Source of the DNA: Nitrospina sp.
Lineage (GTDB): Bacteria; Nitrospinota; Nitrospinia; Nitrospinales; JACRGP01
Assembly (NCBI GenBank): GCA_024648695.1
Contig: JACAVV010000022.1
Coordinates: 15,001-79,000, forward strand
Length of the DNA stretch: 64,000 bases
Direction of reading: 5' to 3'
Shown here one piece after another: positions 1-9,844 of this stretch. The position numbers and the translations under genes are program-made. Each line of letters opens with the position of its first letter. The stretch's first letter is position 1. The notes beneath the pieces are model-generated. The model did not search any database. It saw only the letters and a list, made by a program, of their open reading frames with translations, and had not been told where the DNA came from.

Positions 1-815
<815 letters not shown>

Positions 816-829
816 TTTAAAATTATTAA

Positions 830-853
830 GGGAAACCTGTTCGCAGGTTTCCC
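830..853 (+). other. Perfect hairpin with TTCG tetraloop in the 23S-5S spacer
   Basis: A ten-base arm (830-839, GGGAAACCTG) pairs exactly with 844-853 around a TTCG tetraloop. It lies between the mature 23S and 5S ends and has no T-run, so a role in rRNA processing or folding is more likely than termination. Function is inferred. Confidence 0.7.
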
Positions 854-910
854 GACTCAGTTACTCAATCGAATTCAATTGAATCTATATAGTTTCGTTC
901 TTTCAGATTT

Positions 911-1028
911 TCCCGGTCTCGATAGCGAAAGGGCCACACCCGTTCCCATTCCGAACACGGTAGTTAAGACTTTCAGCGCCGATGGTACTGCACGGGTGAC
1001 TGTGTGGGAGAGTAGGTCGACGCCGGGT
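911..1028 (+). rRNA. rrf: 5S ribosomal RNA
   Basis: The sequence shows the 5S hallmarks: the CCCGTTCCCATTCCGAACACGG loop B/helix III region near 939-960, GATGGTACTGCA further on, and GGGAGAGTAGGTCG near the 3' end. The start (TCCCGGT) and end (GCCGGG) pair to form helix I. It lies about 95 bp after the 23S 3' end, as in an ordinary rrn operon, and is followed directly by a terminator. Confidence 0.95.
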
Positions 1029-1038
1029 TTAAAATTCT

Positions 1039-1070
1039 ACCCGCCTTAATTTAAGGCGGGTTTTTTTTTG
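1039..1070 (+). terminator. Rho-independent terminator of the rRNA operon
   Basis: CCCGCCTTAA at 1040-1049 pairs with TTAAGGCGGG at 1051-1060, giving an effective 8-bp stem with a 5-nt loop. Nine T residues follow at 1061-1069. It sits 11 bp after the 5S gene, so it ends the rrn transcript and separates it from the nuo operon. Confidence 0.93.
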
Positions 1071-1125
1071 CGCTCCTTTATCTGTTTTTAAATACAGTTT
1101 TTATCAATTATTAGAACGGTTTTCC

Positions 1126-1155
1126 TTGACAAAATTATTGCATTTAGAGTAGTAT
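1126..1155 (+). promoter_or_regulatory. Sigma-70-type promoter for the nuo operon
   Basis: A perfect -35 TTGACA (1126-1131) is followed by an 18-bp spacer and a -10-like TAGTAT (1150-1155). The start would be near 1162, leaving a leader of about 140 nt before nuoA. Inside that leader AAGGGTTT (1217-1224) can pair with AAACCCTT (1268-1275); any regulatory role of that pairing is unproven. Confidence 0.7.
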
Positions 1156-1303
1156 CCCCGCTTTACTTTAGCTATTTTGCTCGGGACATCGGATTCCTCC
1201 TAAAGGATTTTATTTTAAGGGTTTGTTTTTTTTAGCTTAATAAGAATTTTTTTGGATTAGCTCCTTAAAACCCTTATAAAGTAACTCATAATTAAGGTTC
1301 GTT

Positions 1304-1657
1304 ATGGAACAATATATTGGCGCTTCGTTGATGCTCTTGTTCGCTACCGGTATTGCCGGTGGAATGGTTTTGATGACTTCCCTTCTGGGTCCCAAAAAGA
1401 GCTTTGCCGATAAAGATGAGCCTTTCGAGTGTGGCGAATCCCAAATTGTTTCTCCCCACCAGCGTTTTTCCGTTAAATTTTATCTAGTTGCCGTCCTTTT
1501 CATCCTATTCGATATTGAAGCTGTTTTTCTTTTTCCGTGGGCTATCCTTTTTAAGAAATTGGGGATGTTTGGTTTTATTGAAATGTTTCTTTTCCTTCTC
1601 ATTTTGGGCGTCGGGTTACTTTATGTCTGGAAAAAGGGTGGGCTGGATTGGGAATAG
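1304..1657 (+). CDS. nuoA: NADH-quinone oxidoreductase subunit A
   Basis: This 117-residue membrane subunit of complex I helps form the quinone-site loop at the interface with the peripheral arm. Three hydrophobic helices are visible (about residues 5-28, 60-82 and 86-110). The conserved inter-helix loop carries PFECGESQ and then RFSVKFYLVAVLFILFDIE, the diagnostic NuoA signature. Length is normal. It is the first gene of the operon. nuoC follows after 43 bp, so the usual nuoB is missing here. Confidence 0.97.
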   Translation: MEQYIGASLMLLFATGIAGGMVLMTSLLGPKKSFADKDEPFECGESQIVSPHQRFSVKFYLVAVLFILFDIEAVFLFPWAILFKKLGMFGFIEMFLFLLILGVGLLYVWKKGGLDWE

Positions 1658-1700
1658 GGCTCTTCATTTACCAGGATTTCAATATTTAATTTAAATACTT

Positions 1701-2195
1701 ATGAGCGATTCCAACAATAAAGAAATTATCGAGAAGGTTAAAGCCGAATTTGGTGATTCGGTTCTTGAAGATCATAATTTCCGTAATGACCAAACGGTTA
1801 CCGTTAAAAAAGAGACCCTACGGGAGGTTTGTAAGTTTTTACGCGACACGCCTGGAATTAGCATGAAATTTTTAATGGATATTACTGCCGTTGATTACCA
1901 CAAGAAAAAACCTGTGCGTTTTGAGGTGGTTTACCATTTTTATTCGCTTGAGTTTAATTCTCGGTTTCGCCTGAAGGTTCCCGTTGGTGAAAAGGAATGT
2001 GAAATTGATTCCATTCACGATTTATGGAAAGCCTCGAATTGGTACGAACGTGAAATTTGGGATCTGTATGGAGTGAAGTTCCTGGGCCATCCCGATTTAC
2101 GAAGAATCCTGATGTATGAAGGGTTTAAAGGCCATCCCCTGAGAAAAGATTACCCAATCAATAAACGGCAACCGATGATTGGCCCATTAAACTAA
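1701..2195 (+). CDS. nuoC: NADH-quinone oxidoreductase subunit C (30-kDa subunit)
   Basis: NuoC is a peripheral-arm subunit of complex I and has no redox centre. The 164-residue protein has the typical C-terminal signature: NWYEREIWDLYGVKFLGHPDLRR, followed by GHPLRKDYP. It is a stand-alone NuoC; no NuoD is fused or adjacent. Only 15 bp separate it from nuoH, consistent with one transcript. The absence of nuoB before it and nuoD after it is the main oddity. Confidence 0.96.
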   Translation: MSDSNNKEIIEKVKAEFGDSVLEDHNFRNDQTVTVKKETLREVCKFLRDTPGISMKFLMDITAVDYHKKKPVRFEVVYHFYSLEFNSRFRLKVPVGEKECEIDSIHDLWKASNWYEREIWDLYGVKFLGHPDLRRILMYEGFKGHPLRKDYPINKRQPMIGPLN

Positions 2196-2210
2196 TTTTC
2201 TATAAATTCT

Positions 2211-3287
2211 ATGCTTGTCGATATACTCATCACTTTACTTAAAATTTTCTTTATCCTCGGTGTCACCGTTGGATTTTTTGCACCTATCCTTACTTGGGTA
2301 GAGCGAAAGCAAAGTGCCATCATGCAAGACCGTATTGGTGCTAATAGAGCAGATATTTTAGGGTTTCGGGCCCTTGGGTTGTTTCACTGTATCGCTGATG
2401 CCTTGAAAATGTTTACTAAAGAAGATTTTATCCCAAGAGGTGCCAATAAGATTTTGCACACTCTCAGTCCGATCGTTGCGGTGATTCCTGCTATTGTTAC
2501 CTTTGCAGTAGTTCCTTTTGGCGGAGAATACAATTTGTTTGGTAAGCAAGTAAATTTGGTGATTTCGGATCTCGATGTCGGCATTCTTTTCGTTTTTGCG
2601 GTTGCTTCATTGGCCACTTATGGATATGTGGTTGCGGGATGGAGTTCCAACAACAACTGGTCGCTTTTGGGCTCCATGCGTACTGCTTCCCAAATGGTTT
2701 CCTATGAAGTCACCATGGGTCTTACCATCATTGGAGTTTTGATGGTTTACGGTACCATGAGGCTCACGGAGATAGGGGCCGCCCAGGAAAACTTTTTTAA
2801 CTGGGGAATTTTTCTTCAGCCTCTAGGTTTTTTTATGTTTCTTACTGCGGCAATCGCTGAGAATAAGCGGATCCCGTTTGATAACCCGGAAGCTGAATCG
2901 GAATTGGTTGCGGGTTATTTTACAGAGTACAGTGGTTTGAAATTCGGCATGTTTTTTATGGCTGAGTTTATTGAAATGGTCACCATCGCCGCTTTGGTAA
3001 CGATATTGTTTTTCGGTGGCTGGCAAATACCGTTTGTTTCCACTGAATCGATAACTTCCTTATTTGATTTTCTCGGAACCACGGCATCCAATGCTATTGC
3101 AATGTTGATTCATGTCGGTGTGTTTTTTGGCAAGGTTGTGTTCTTCATTTGGTTTCAAATGACTATTCGCTGGACTTTGCCCAGGTTTCGATACGATCAA
3201 ATCATGAATCTGGGGTGGAAAATTCTGCTCCCGCTTTCTTTGATTAATGTTCTGGTAACGGGTGCCGTGATATTGGCCCGATCTTAA
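2211..3287 (+). CDS. nuoH: NADH-quinone oxidoreductase subunit H
   Basis: NuoH is the membrane subunit forming much of the quinone-binding cavity. The 358-residue protein has about eight hydrophobic helices. Visible signatures are WVERKQSAIMQDRIGANR near residue 30 (family WxERKxxxxxQxRxGPN) and AENKRIPFDNPEAESELVAGYFTEYSG, with the acidic residues of the quinone loop. The C-terminal WTLPRFRYDQIMNLGWK motif is also typical. It lies 15 bp after nuoC and 31 bp before nuoI. Confidence 0.97.
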   Translation: MLVDILITLLKIFFILGVTVGFFAPILTWVERKQSAIMQDRIGANRADILGFRALGLFHCIADALKMFTKEDFIPRGANKILHTLSPIVAVIPAIVTFAVVPFGGEYNLFGKQVNLVISDLDVGILFVFAVASLATYGYVVAGWSSNNNWSLLGSMRTASQMVSYEVTMGLTIIGVLMVYGTMRLTEIGAAQENFFNWGIFLQPLGFFMFLTAAIAENKRIPFDNPEAESELVAGYFTEYSGLKFGMFFMAEFIEMVTIAALVTILFFGGWQIPFVSTESITSLFDFLGTTASNAIAMLIHVGVFFGKVVFFIWFQMTIRWTLPRFRYDQIMNLGWKILLPLSLINVLVTGAVILARS

Positions 3288-3318
3288 GAGACGTTACCAG
3301 AAACAGGAGATATAGAGT

Positions 3319-3888
3319 ATGGCTTATTATGTAAACCGGAACATCAAATTGACTTGGTGGGAACGGATTTACATTCCTGAAATATTAAGAGGGATGTACA
3401 TAACCTCTCGCCATTTTTTCCTCAATCTATTCGGATTTATTCCCTACTTTCTTGGTAAGGCCAAGAATCGCACTATTTTTACGGTTTATTATCCGGAACA
3501 AATCGTTGAGTACCCGGTGGCTTATCGCGGAAGGCCGGTATTGGCGGTTAATGAAAATGACCGACTCAATTGTGTGGCCTGCGGTCTTTGTGAGGCGGCT
3601 TGCCCCGCTTATTGTATTGAAATTTTGCCTGCAGAAAATTCCGGCAAGCAAAATGAAGTGGAGCGATGGCCGAAAGAGTTCACTATTGATATGGCTATTT
3701 GCATCTTCTGCGGATTTTGCGAAGAGGCGTGTCCCGAGGAAGCAATTTTCATGAGCAATGAATGCGAGTTCGATATGCTGGATCGTAAACAAATGAAATA
3801 CGGTATCGATAAGCTTTCCAAAACCACGGAAGAGCTTAAGGACCGGATTGAATTCACAAGACAGATCACTGGAAAATGGAACTATTAA
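3319..3888 (+). CDS. nuoI: NADH-quinone oxidoreductase subunit I (two 4Fe-4S clusters)
   Basis: NuoI carries iron-sulfur clusters N6a and N6b, which pass electrons towards NuoB and quinone. Two ferredoxin-type motifs are intact: CVACGLCEAACP from about residue 85 and CIFCGFCEEACP from about residue 128. The start has an AGGAG ribosome-binding site at 3305-3310. Its 3' end overlaps nuoJ by 13 nt, which suggests translational coupling. With 189 residues it is of normal length. Its natural electron acceptor NuoB is not encoded in this cluster. Confidence 0.97.
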   Translation: MAYYVNRNIKLTWWERIYIPEILRGMYITSRHFFLNLFGFIPYFLGKAKNRTIFTVYYPEQIVEYPVAYRGRPVLAVNENDRLNCVACGLCEAACPAYCIEILPAENSGKQNEVERWPKEFTIDMAICIFCGFCEEACPEEAIFMSNECEFDMLDRKQMKYGIDKLSKTTEELKDRIEFTRQITGKWNY

Positions 3889-4385
3889 TTTTTTACCCCA
3901 TAGCGGCTCTGGCCGTAGTGTTGGCCTTGTTTGTAGTCTTTAATAAAAGCCCCATTGGCTCGGCCGTCAGTCTTATTGGATTGATGTTGTGCCTGGCGGG
4001 AGTTTTTATTGGCTTATCCGCCCATTTTGTGGCCATTTTGCAGGTCATTATTTATGCCGGAGCGATCATGGTTCTGTTTATGTTTGTGATCATGCTTCTC
4101 AATCTTAAAGATGATGACAATGTCATTTGGAAATCCCGTGAAGGCAATACGCTGTTGACCGTTTTAACTGGATTTTTAGTTCTGGGAATCCTTTATAAGA
4201 TCATTTCCATTACGCTCTCGGCGGATTCGTCCAAGCCGGCAAAAATTATGGAAAGTTTCGGGACCACTGCCGAAGTGGGAAAATCCTTGTTCACAACTTA
4301 TGTTTTGCCATTTGAAGTCGCATCCATCCTGCTTTTGGTAGCCATGGTGGGTGCTCTTGTTCTCGCAAAAACCAAAATCGATTGA
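3876..4385 (+). CDS. nuoJ: NADH-quinone oxidoreductase subunit J
   Basis: NuoJ is a small membrane subunit at the junction of the proton-pumping and quinone modules. The 169-residue sequence has five hydrophobic stretches and the conserved third helix reading FVAILQVIIYAGAIMVLFMFVIML, the hallmark of the ND6/NuoJ family. It begins inside the end of nuoI (13-nt overlap) and nuoK starts 3 bp after its stop. Confidence 0.95.
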   Translation: MELLIFYPIAALAVVLALFVVFNKSPIGSAVSLIGLMLCLAGVFIGLSAHFVAILQVIIYAGAIMVLFMFVIMLLNLKDDDNVIWKSREGNTLLTVLTGFLVLGILYKIISITLSADSSKPAKIMESFGTTAEVGKSLFTTYVLPFEVASILLLVAMVGALVLAKTKID

Positions 4386-4388
4386 TCC

Positions 4389-4691
4389 ATGGCCCCTTTA
4401 TCTCATTATTTAGTATTAAGCGGCATTCTCTTCACCATCGGAGTGATGGGTGTCTTAGTCAGAAGAAATGCCATTGTCGTTTTCATGTCTATTGAAATCA
4501 TGCTGAATGCTGTAAATATATCCCTGATAGCATTTGACCGTTATTTGGGCCAGCACGATGGGCAGATCTTCAGCTTTATGGTGATGGCTGTTGCGGCGGC
4601 GGAAGTTTCTGTGGGTTTGGCGATTGTAATCGCCATGTTCAGAAATAAACCCACTATCAATCTTGACGAATTTAATTTAATGAAGTGGTAA
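4389..4691 (+). CDS. nuoK: NADH-quinone oxidoreductase subunit K
   Basis: NuoK (100 residues) is the smallest antiporter-like membrane subunit, with three transmembrane helices. The helix containing [15 protein letters not shown] carries the conserved membrane glutamate. A second one appears in the [17 protein letters not shown] segment. Both are needed for proton transfer in characterised family members. It lies between nuoJ and nuoL with gaps of 3 and 12 bp. Confidence 0.97.
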   Translation: MAPLSHYLVLSGILFTIGVMGVLVRRNAIVVFMSIEIMLNAVNISLIAFDRYLGQHDGQIFSFMVMAVAAAEVSVGLAIVIAMFRNKPTINLDEFNLMKW

Positions 4692-4703
4692 GGAAGGATA
4701 CGC

Positions 4704-6671
4704 ATGCTTAGTTTAACCTGGCTGATTCCTATGTACCCGTTGGTGGGATCTATCATTTGTGGATTCTACGGCCTTAAAATAGGAAAAGATAAAGTTGCCA
4801 AAGTGGCCTGTGGCTCGGTGATTTTGTCTTTTTTAACAACCTTACTGGTTCTTGGTGGTTACGCCAATTTGCCGGAAGGGGAAAGCATTTATGAACAGGT
4901 GATGTTCACCTGGATAGCCGCCGGCAACCTTAATATTGAATGGGGTTACCAGATTGACGGGTTGTCTTTGGTGATGCTGATGGTGGTTTCTGGCGTCGGT
5001 TCCCTGATTCACATTTATGCGGTCGGGTATATGTACGAAGAGTACAGTTTCTATCGATTCTTTGCATACTTTAATCTCTTCGTTTTCGCCATGTTGATTT
5101 TGGTCATGGGAAACAATTTCCTGATGATGTTTATTGGTTGGGAAGGGGTGGGTTGTTGTTCCTATTTCCTTATAGGATATTACTTCGATAAAAAATCGGC
5201 TTGTGACGCCGGAACCAAAGCATTCGTGGTCAACCGTGTTGGTGACTTCGCGTTCCTTTTGGCAGTCATGTATATTTTCAAGTTGTTTGGTTCCATCGAT
5301 TTCAGCCATGTTATGGAACATGCCGCGACGACAGTGGTTTTCGAGAGTGAAGACATCACTATCATCACTATGTTGCTGTTTATCGGTGCTACCGGTAAAT
5401 CGGCTCAGATTCCGCTTTACACGTGGTTGCCAGACGCAATGGAAGGCCCGACTCCAGTTAGTGCATTGATCCACGCGGCTACTATGGTTACTGCGGGTGT
5501 GTATATGGTGGTTCGTTGTAACGCACTTTTTGTTATGGCACCCATTACGATGTGGATTGTCGCCTTGGTTGGCGGGGGCACTGCATTATTCGCCGCAACA
5601 ATTGGAACGGCACAATACGATATCAAAAGGGTCCTGGCTTATTCAACTGTCAGTCAAATTGGTTACATGTTTTTGGCTTGTGGAGTGGGCGCGTTTACAG
5701 CGGCAATCTTCCATCTTGTCACGCACGCATTTTTTAAAGCCTGCCTCTTTTTGGGTTCCGGAAGCGTGATCCATGGAGTGCATGGCGAGCAGGATATGCG
5801 CAAGATGGGTGGTTTGAAAAAGTATATGCCTAAAACCTATTGGACATTTGTAATATCTACTGCGGCCATAGCAGGAATAGTTCCGCTATCCGGTTTCTTC
5901 AGTAAAGATGAAATTTTGTATCACTCCCTGATGGATGGAAATATCATGTTCTGGGGAATGGGCGTCTGTGGTGCATTCATTACGGCATTTTACATGTCGC
6001 GCTTGGTAATCATGACCTTCCACGGGAAATATAATGTCGACCCGGAAGTTCATCCACATGAATCTCCTGCAATCATGACCAATGTCCTTATAGTTTTGGC
6101 TATTTTAGCCGCAATTGGTGGATTGCTTGGCATTCCAATTATGCATGGTGCACATTTTTTAAAACATGTGCTGGCACCTGTTCTGGAATTTGATTTGGCA
6201 ACCGCAATTGACCATTCGACTCATGTCTTGCATGAGCAGGGACGGCACGCTCCCCACTGGGGTCACCTCCTGGAACATCATGAGGAACACAATGTGCTTA
6301 CCGAAGTGCTGTTAATGGGATTTTCTTTATGTGTTGCTCTAGCAGGGATTGCGACCGCGTACCTTTTCTACATCAAATTCCCGAGTTGGCCCGAAAAAAT
6401 TATGCAGACTCAGGGTGGATTCGAACTGGTTCGTAACAAATATTATGTTGATGAGGTTTATGACGCAACATTCGTAAAACCGACCGTAGAAGGTTCCTAT
6501 ATCCTATGGAGACAAGCCGATGCAAAAGGCATCGATGGAACTGTTAACGGTGTGGCAAAAATAATCGGCTGGTTTAGTCAACAAGCCCGAGTGTTTCAAT
6601 CAGGATTTGTCAGGAACTATGCCTTGTTTATGGTCATGGGTTTCATTTTCTTTTTAATCGTCGCGTTCTAA
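4704..6671 (+). CDS. nuoL: NADH-quinone oxidoreductase subunit L (antiporter-like)
   Basis: NuoL is the distal antiporter-like proton-pumping subunit. The 655-residue protein shows the Mrp-type core (GWEGVGCCSYFLIGYY, then TGKSAQIPLYTWLPDAMEGPTPVSALIHAATMVTAG). A C-terminal extension corresponds to the lateral helix that spans the membrane arm. A histidine-rich soluble loop lies near residues 510-535 (HEQGRHAPHWGHLLEHHEEH). That loop is unusual but not disruptive. nuoM follows after 7 bp. Confidence 0.97.
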   Translation: MLSLTWLIPMYPLVGSIICGFYGLKIGKDKVAKVACGSVILSFLTTLLVLGGYANLPEGESIYEQVMFTWIAAGNLNIEWGYQIDGLSLVMLMVVSGVGSLIHIYAVGYMYEEYSFYRFFAYFNLFVFAMLILVMGNNFLMMFIGWEGVGCCSYFLIGYYFDKKSACDAGTKAFVVNRVGDFAFLLAVMYIFKLFGSIDFSHVMEHAATTVVFESEDITIITMLLFIGATGKSAQIPLYTWLPDAMEGPTPVSALIHAATMVTAGVYMVVRCNALFVMAPITMWIVALVGGGTALFAATIGTAQYDIKRVLAYSTVSQIGYMFLACGVGAFTAAIFHLVTHAFFKACLFLGSGSVIHGVHGEQDMRKMGGLKKYMPKTYWTFVISTAAIAGIVPLSGFFSKDEILYHSLMDGNIMFWGMGVCGAFITAFYMSRLVIMTFHGKYNVDPEVHPHESPAIMTNVLIVLAILAAIGGLLGIPIMHGAHFLKHVLAPVLEFDLATAIDHSTHVLHEQGRHAPHWGHLLEHHEEHNVLTEVLLMGFSLCVALAGIATAYLFYIKFPSWPEKIMQTQGGFELVRNKYYVDEVYDATFVKPTVEGSYILWRQADAKGIDGTVNGVAKIIGWFSQQARVFQSGFVRNYALFMVMGFIFFLIVAF

Positions 6672-6678
6672 GGATCGT

Positions 6679-8253
6679 ATGTTTCTTACATTTTTAACAT
6701 TTCTTCCTTTAGCTGGAGCCTTTGCTCTGGTTTTCATTCCAAGAGAGAATGAAAAAACCATCAAACAAACTGCATTGGGTGTTGCCCTGGCGGATTTCCT
6801 GCTATCGCTTTCGCTTTATGGAGAATTCGATACGACCACAGCGAAAATGCAATTTGAATACAGCACGCCCTGGATTGAATCCTGGGGCATCAATTACCAT
6901 GTAGGCCTGGATGGTATTTCCCTGCTGTTATTTATTTTGACGACTTTTTTGACGGCTTTTTCCATCCTGGCTTCATGGGAAGTAAAAAAATATCTAAAAG
7001 AATACATGATTGCCATGTTGGCCCTGGGAACAGGAATGCTGGGCGTCTTCATCGCCATGGATTTCTTCCTGTTTTATGTATTCTGGGAATTCCAGTTGAT
7101 TCCCATGTACCTGATTATTGGAGTCTGGGGCGGACCCCGTCGAATTTACGCGGCGGTAAAATTCTTTTTGTACACAGCGGTCGGTTCACTATTGATGCTG
7201 GTAGCCATTATCTGGATTTATTTTATTATATTCGAACAAACCGGCACACGAACCACGGATATCTTATACATCACAGAACATTTAAATGTGAATCTCAGTA
7301 CCCAAAAATGGTTGTTCATGGCCTTTTTCCTGGCATTTGCCATCAAGGTTCCCATGTTCCCATTCCATACCTGGTTACCGGACGCCCACGTTGAAGCACC
7401 TACAGCGGGAAGTATCATTCTTGCAGGTGTCTTGCTGAAGATGGGTACTTACGGTTTCCTCCGATTTAACCTTCCACTGTTTCCACATGCCTGTAATGAC
7501 CTTTTACCTTATATAGGCTGGTTATCTGTCATAGGTATTATTTATGGTGCGCTTGTGGCAATGGTTCAGGAAGATTTGAAAAAGCTGGTGGCTTATTCCA
7601 GTGTGAGTCATTTGGGATTCGTAATGCTGGGTATATTTGCTTTCAACGAATACGGATTGCAAGGTGCGCTTCTCCAAAACTTGAATCATGGGGTGAGTAC
7701 AAGCGCACTATTTTTGTTGGTTGGAATGATTTACGACAGGCGGCACACGCGTCTCATCAGCGAATTTGGGGGGCTATCGAAACCCATGCCTAAATATGCC
7801 ATATGTTTTATGATTATTGCTCTGTCATCAATAGGTTTGCCGGGAATGAACGGGTTTGTGGGTGAGTTCCTGGTTTTGATCGGAATGTTCCAAACGGATG
7901 CCATGCTGGCAACATTTGCGACCTCCGGCGTTATTCTGGCGGCTTGTTATATTTTGTGGATGTTTCAAAGGGTGATGTTCCTGGAATGCAAAAATCCCAA
8001 AAATGAAAACTTGAAAGATATGGATCTCAGGGAAACAGTTCTCATTGTTCCCATGATTATATTAGTGTTCTGGATCGGTATTTTCCCAAGAACTTTTACT
8101 AAAACCTTTGATGCCTCGGTGGCCCATTTGGCGTCCAAGGTGAACCCGGACAATTTCAGGCCCGGGGGACACAAAAAAGATGAGCATGGTGGACATTCAG
8201 AACACGCTGAATTACCGCAAGAAATAGTACAGATTGTACAATCTAAGAAGTAA
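6679..8253 (+). CDS. nuoM: NADH-quinone oxidoreductase subunit M (antiporter-like)
   Basis: NuoM is an antiporter-like proton-pumping subunit of the membrane arm. The 524-residue protein contains the expected WEFQLIPMYLIIG glutamate helix, the KVPMFPFHTWLPDAHVEAPTAGS loop with its lysine, and LKKLVAYSSVSHLGFVMLG. The C-terminus ends in a short histidine-rich tail (GGHKKDEHGGHSEH). Length and helix count fit the family. It lies 7 bp after nuoL and 24 bp before nuoN. Confidence 0.97.
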   Translation: MFLTFLTFLPLAGAFALVFIPRENEKTIKQTALGVALADFLLSLSLYGEFDTTTAKMQFEYSTPWIESWGINYHVGLDGISLLLFILTTFLTAFSILASWEVKKYLKEYMIAMLALGTGMLGVFIAMDFFLFYVFWEFQLIPMYLIIGVWGGPRRIYAAVKFFLYTAVGSLLMLVAIIWIYFIIFEQTGTRTTDILYITEHLNVNLSTQKWLFMAFFLAFAIKVPMFPFHTWLPDAHVEAPTAGSIILAGVLLKMGTYGFLRFNLPLFPHACNDLLPYIGWLSVIGIIYGALVAMVQEDLKKLVAYSSVSHLGFVMLGIFAFNEYGLQGALLQNLNHGVSTSALFLLVGMIYDRRHTRLISEFGGLSKPMPKYAICFMIIALSSIGLPGMNGFVGEFLVLIGMFQTDAMLATFATSGVILAACYILWMFQRVMFLECKNPKNENLKDMDLRETVLIVPMIILVFWIGIFPRTFTKTFDASVAHLASKVNPDNFRPGGHKKDEHGGHSEHAELPQEIVQIVQSKK

Positions 8254-8277
8254 ACCTAACTAAGAAAAGGAATCATT

Positions 8278-9720
8278 GTGGTCGACATGATACCCGCCCC
8301 AATTGTAGATTTAGTCAGTTTATCGCCCGTAATTGTACTCAGTTTATTCGCAATGGGTGTGCTGATCCTTGATCTGTTCATCGGAAAAGACAAAACCGTT
8401 TTGGTCTTTTTGAGTTTATTAGGCTTGTTTCTGGCCGCGGTCAGCTCGCTTGCCAAAGGGACGGGGCCCATTTATTCCTTTTCAAACAGTTATGTCGTCG
8501 ACACCTTTTCTATATTTCTGACCTTTGTTTTTGCAATCAGTTCGGCCTTGGCCATAATGTTGTCTGTTAGCTACAACAAAGAACAAGGGATTAAAATCGG
8601 CGAGTATTACAGTATTATTTTATTCTGTACTGTTGGCATGATCGTTCTGGCATCGTCAGCCGACCTGATCATGATCTTTTTGGGAATCGAAATCGTTTCC
8701 ATTTCCCTTTATATCCTGGCGGGTATCAGACGTACGGAAAAAAGATCCAACGAAGCCGCCCTCAAATATTTCTTGTTGGGGGCCTTTGCCAGTGGATTTC
8801 TGCTTTATGGAATGGCATTGGTTTATGGAGCTACTGGAACCACACATTTAAAAGATATAGCAAGCGTTTTGGCCTCAAGTGAATTTAAAACCAGTCCCAT
8901 TCTTTTAATGGGTGTAGTTCTTCTGGTGGTTGGTTTCGGTTTTAAAGTTGCTTCCGTTCCTTTTCATATGTGGGCTCCGGATGTCTACCAGGGATCGGCT
9001 ACTCCGGTTACAGCATTTATGTCTGTTGGACCCAAAGCCGCTGTATTCGCCGCTTTCTTCAGAATTTTTGTTGAAGGCATTCCCAATATTTCGGACTACT
9101 GGGACACCATCCTTTGTATTGTTGCCGTCATCACCATGTTTGTTGGTAATCTCGGGGCCATTATTCAGGACAACATGAAACGGCTTTTAGCCTATTCCAG
9201 TATTTCCCATGCCGGTTATATTCTGGTTGCTCTGATCGCCAAGAATTCCCTTGGAATGTCCAGTTTGCTTTTCTACATGCTGGCTTATGCCTTCATGTCA
9301 TTTGGCGCATTTGCCATTATCATTATTCTGGATAAACAAAATGGGGATAATCTGGAAGTTAAAGATTATGCGGGGCTTGGTTTCAAACATCCGGTCATTG
9401 CCGTGTGCATGAGCATATTCCTGTTATCATTAGGGGGATTGCCACCGTTCGCAGGATTTGTTGGCAAATTTTATATTTTCTCTGCCGCCGTAAAAGAAGG
9501 CTATATCACTCTTGTCGTTCTTGGTGTACTCAATTCAGCCATTTCCTTTTACTATTACCTGAGAGTGATCGTGTACATGTACATGAAGGAACCTGAAGGA
9601 GACTATCAGGTACAACCTTCTCTGGCTCCGTTCTCCCTGTTGGTCATAGGAATCGCCGTATTTGGGACCATTGAACTGGGTATCTTTCCAGGCCCGGTGA
9701 TTTCCTGGACCATGAATTAA
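8278..9720 (+). CDS. nuoN: NADH-quinone oxidoreductase subunit N (antiporter-like)
   Basis: NuoN is the third antiporter-like subunit and the last gene of this operon. The 480-residue protein has the conserved GIEIVSISLYILAG helix, FKVASVPFHMWAPDVYQGSATPVTAF, and MKRLLAYSSISHAGYIL. The GTG start at 8278 is chosen because AAAAGG lies 7 bp upstream; an ATG three codons later is possible. No clear terminator is visible after it. The next gene appears to have its own promoter. Confidence 0.96.
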   Translation: MVDMIPAPIVDLVSLSPVIVLSLFAMGVLILDLFIGKDKTVLVFLSLLGLFLAAVSSLAKGTGPIYSFSNSYVVDTFSIFLTFVFAISSALAIMLSVSYNKEQGIKIGEYYSIILFCTVGMIVLASSADLIMIFLGIEIVSISLYILAGIRRTEKRSNEAALKYFLLGAFASGFLLYGMALVYGATGTTHLKDIASVLASSEFKTSPILLMGVVLLVVGFGFKVASVPFHMWAPDVYQGSATPVTAFMSVGPKAAVFAAFFRIFVEGIPNISDYWDTILCIVAVITMFVGNLGAIIQDNMKRLLAYSSISHAGYILVALIAKNSLGMSSLLFYMLAYAFMSFGAFAIIIILDKQNGDNLEVKDYAGLGFKHPVIAVCMSIFLLSLGGLPPFAGFVGKFYIFSAAVKEGYITLVVLGVLNSAISFYYYLRVIVYMYMKEPEGDYQVQPSLAPFSLLVIGIAVFGTIELGIFPGPVISWTMN

Positions 9721-9758
9721 GAATTCGAAATTTTACCCGTCCTTTGGCCTAAAAGAGG

Positions 9759-9786
9759 TTGAAACCCGGCCTGCCTTCCCTATAAT
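9759..9786 (+). promoter_or_regulatory. Sigma-70-type promoter upstream of the 102-residue gene
   Basis: TTGAAA (9759-9764), a 16-bp spacer and a perfect TATAAT (9781-9786) lie about 60 bp before the next start codon. Transcription would begin near 9793. Confidence 0.7.
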
Positions 9787-9844
9787 AAAACCAATCGATT
9801 CTTAATCAGACTAATTTAGTTCACATATATTCAGAGGTGGTTTT

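Noticed and set aside
4842-5474. Long minus-strand frame of 210 residues inside nuoL
   Set aside because: It is antisense to a certain nuoL and is rich in His, Gln and Asn as expected from a reversed membrane-protein sequence.
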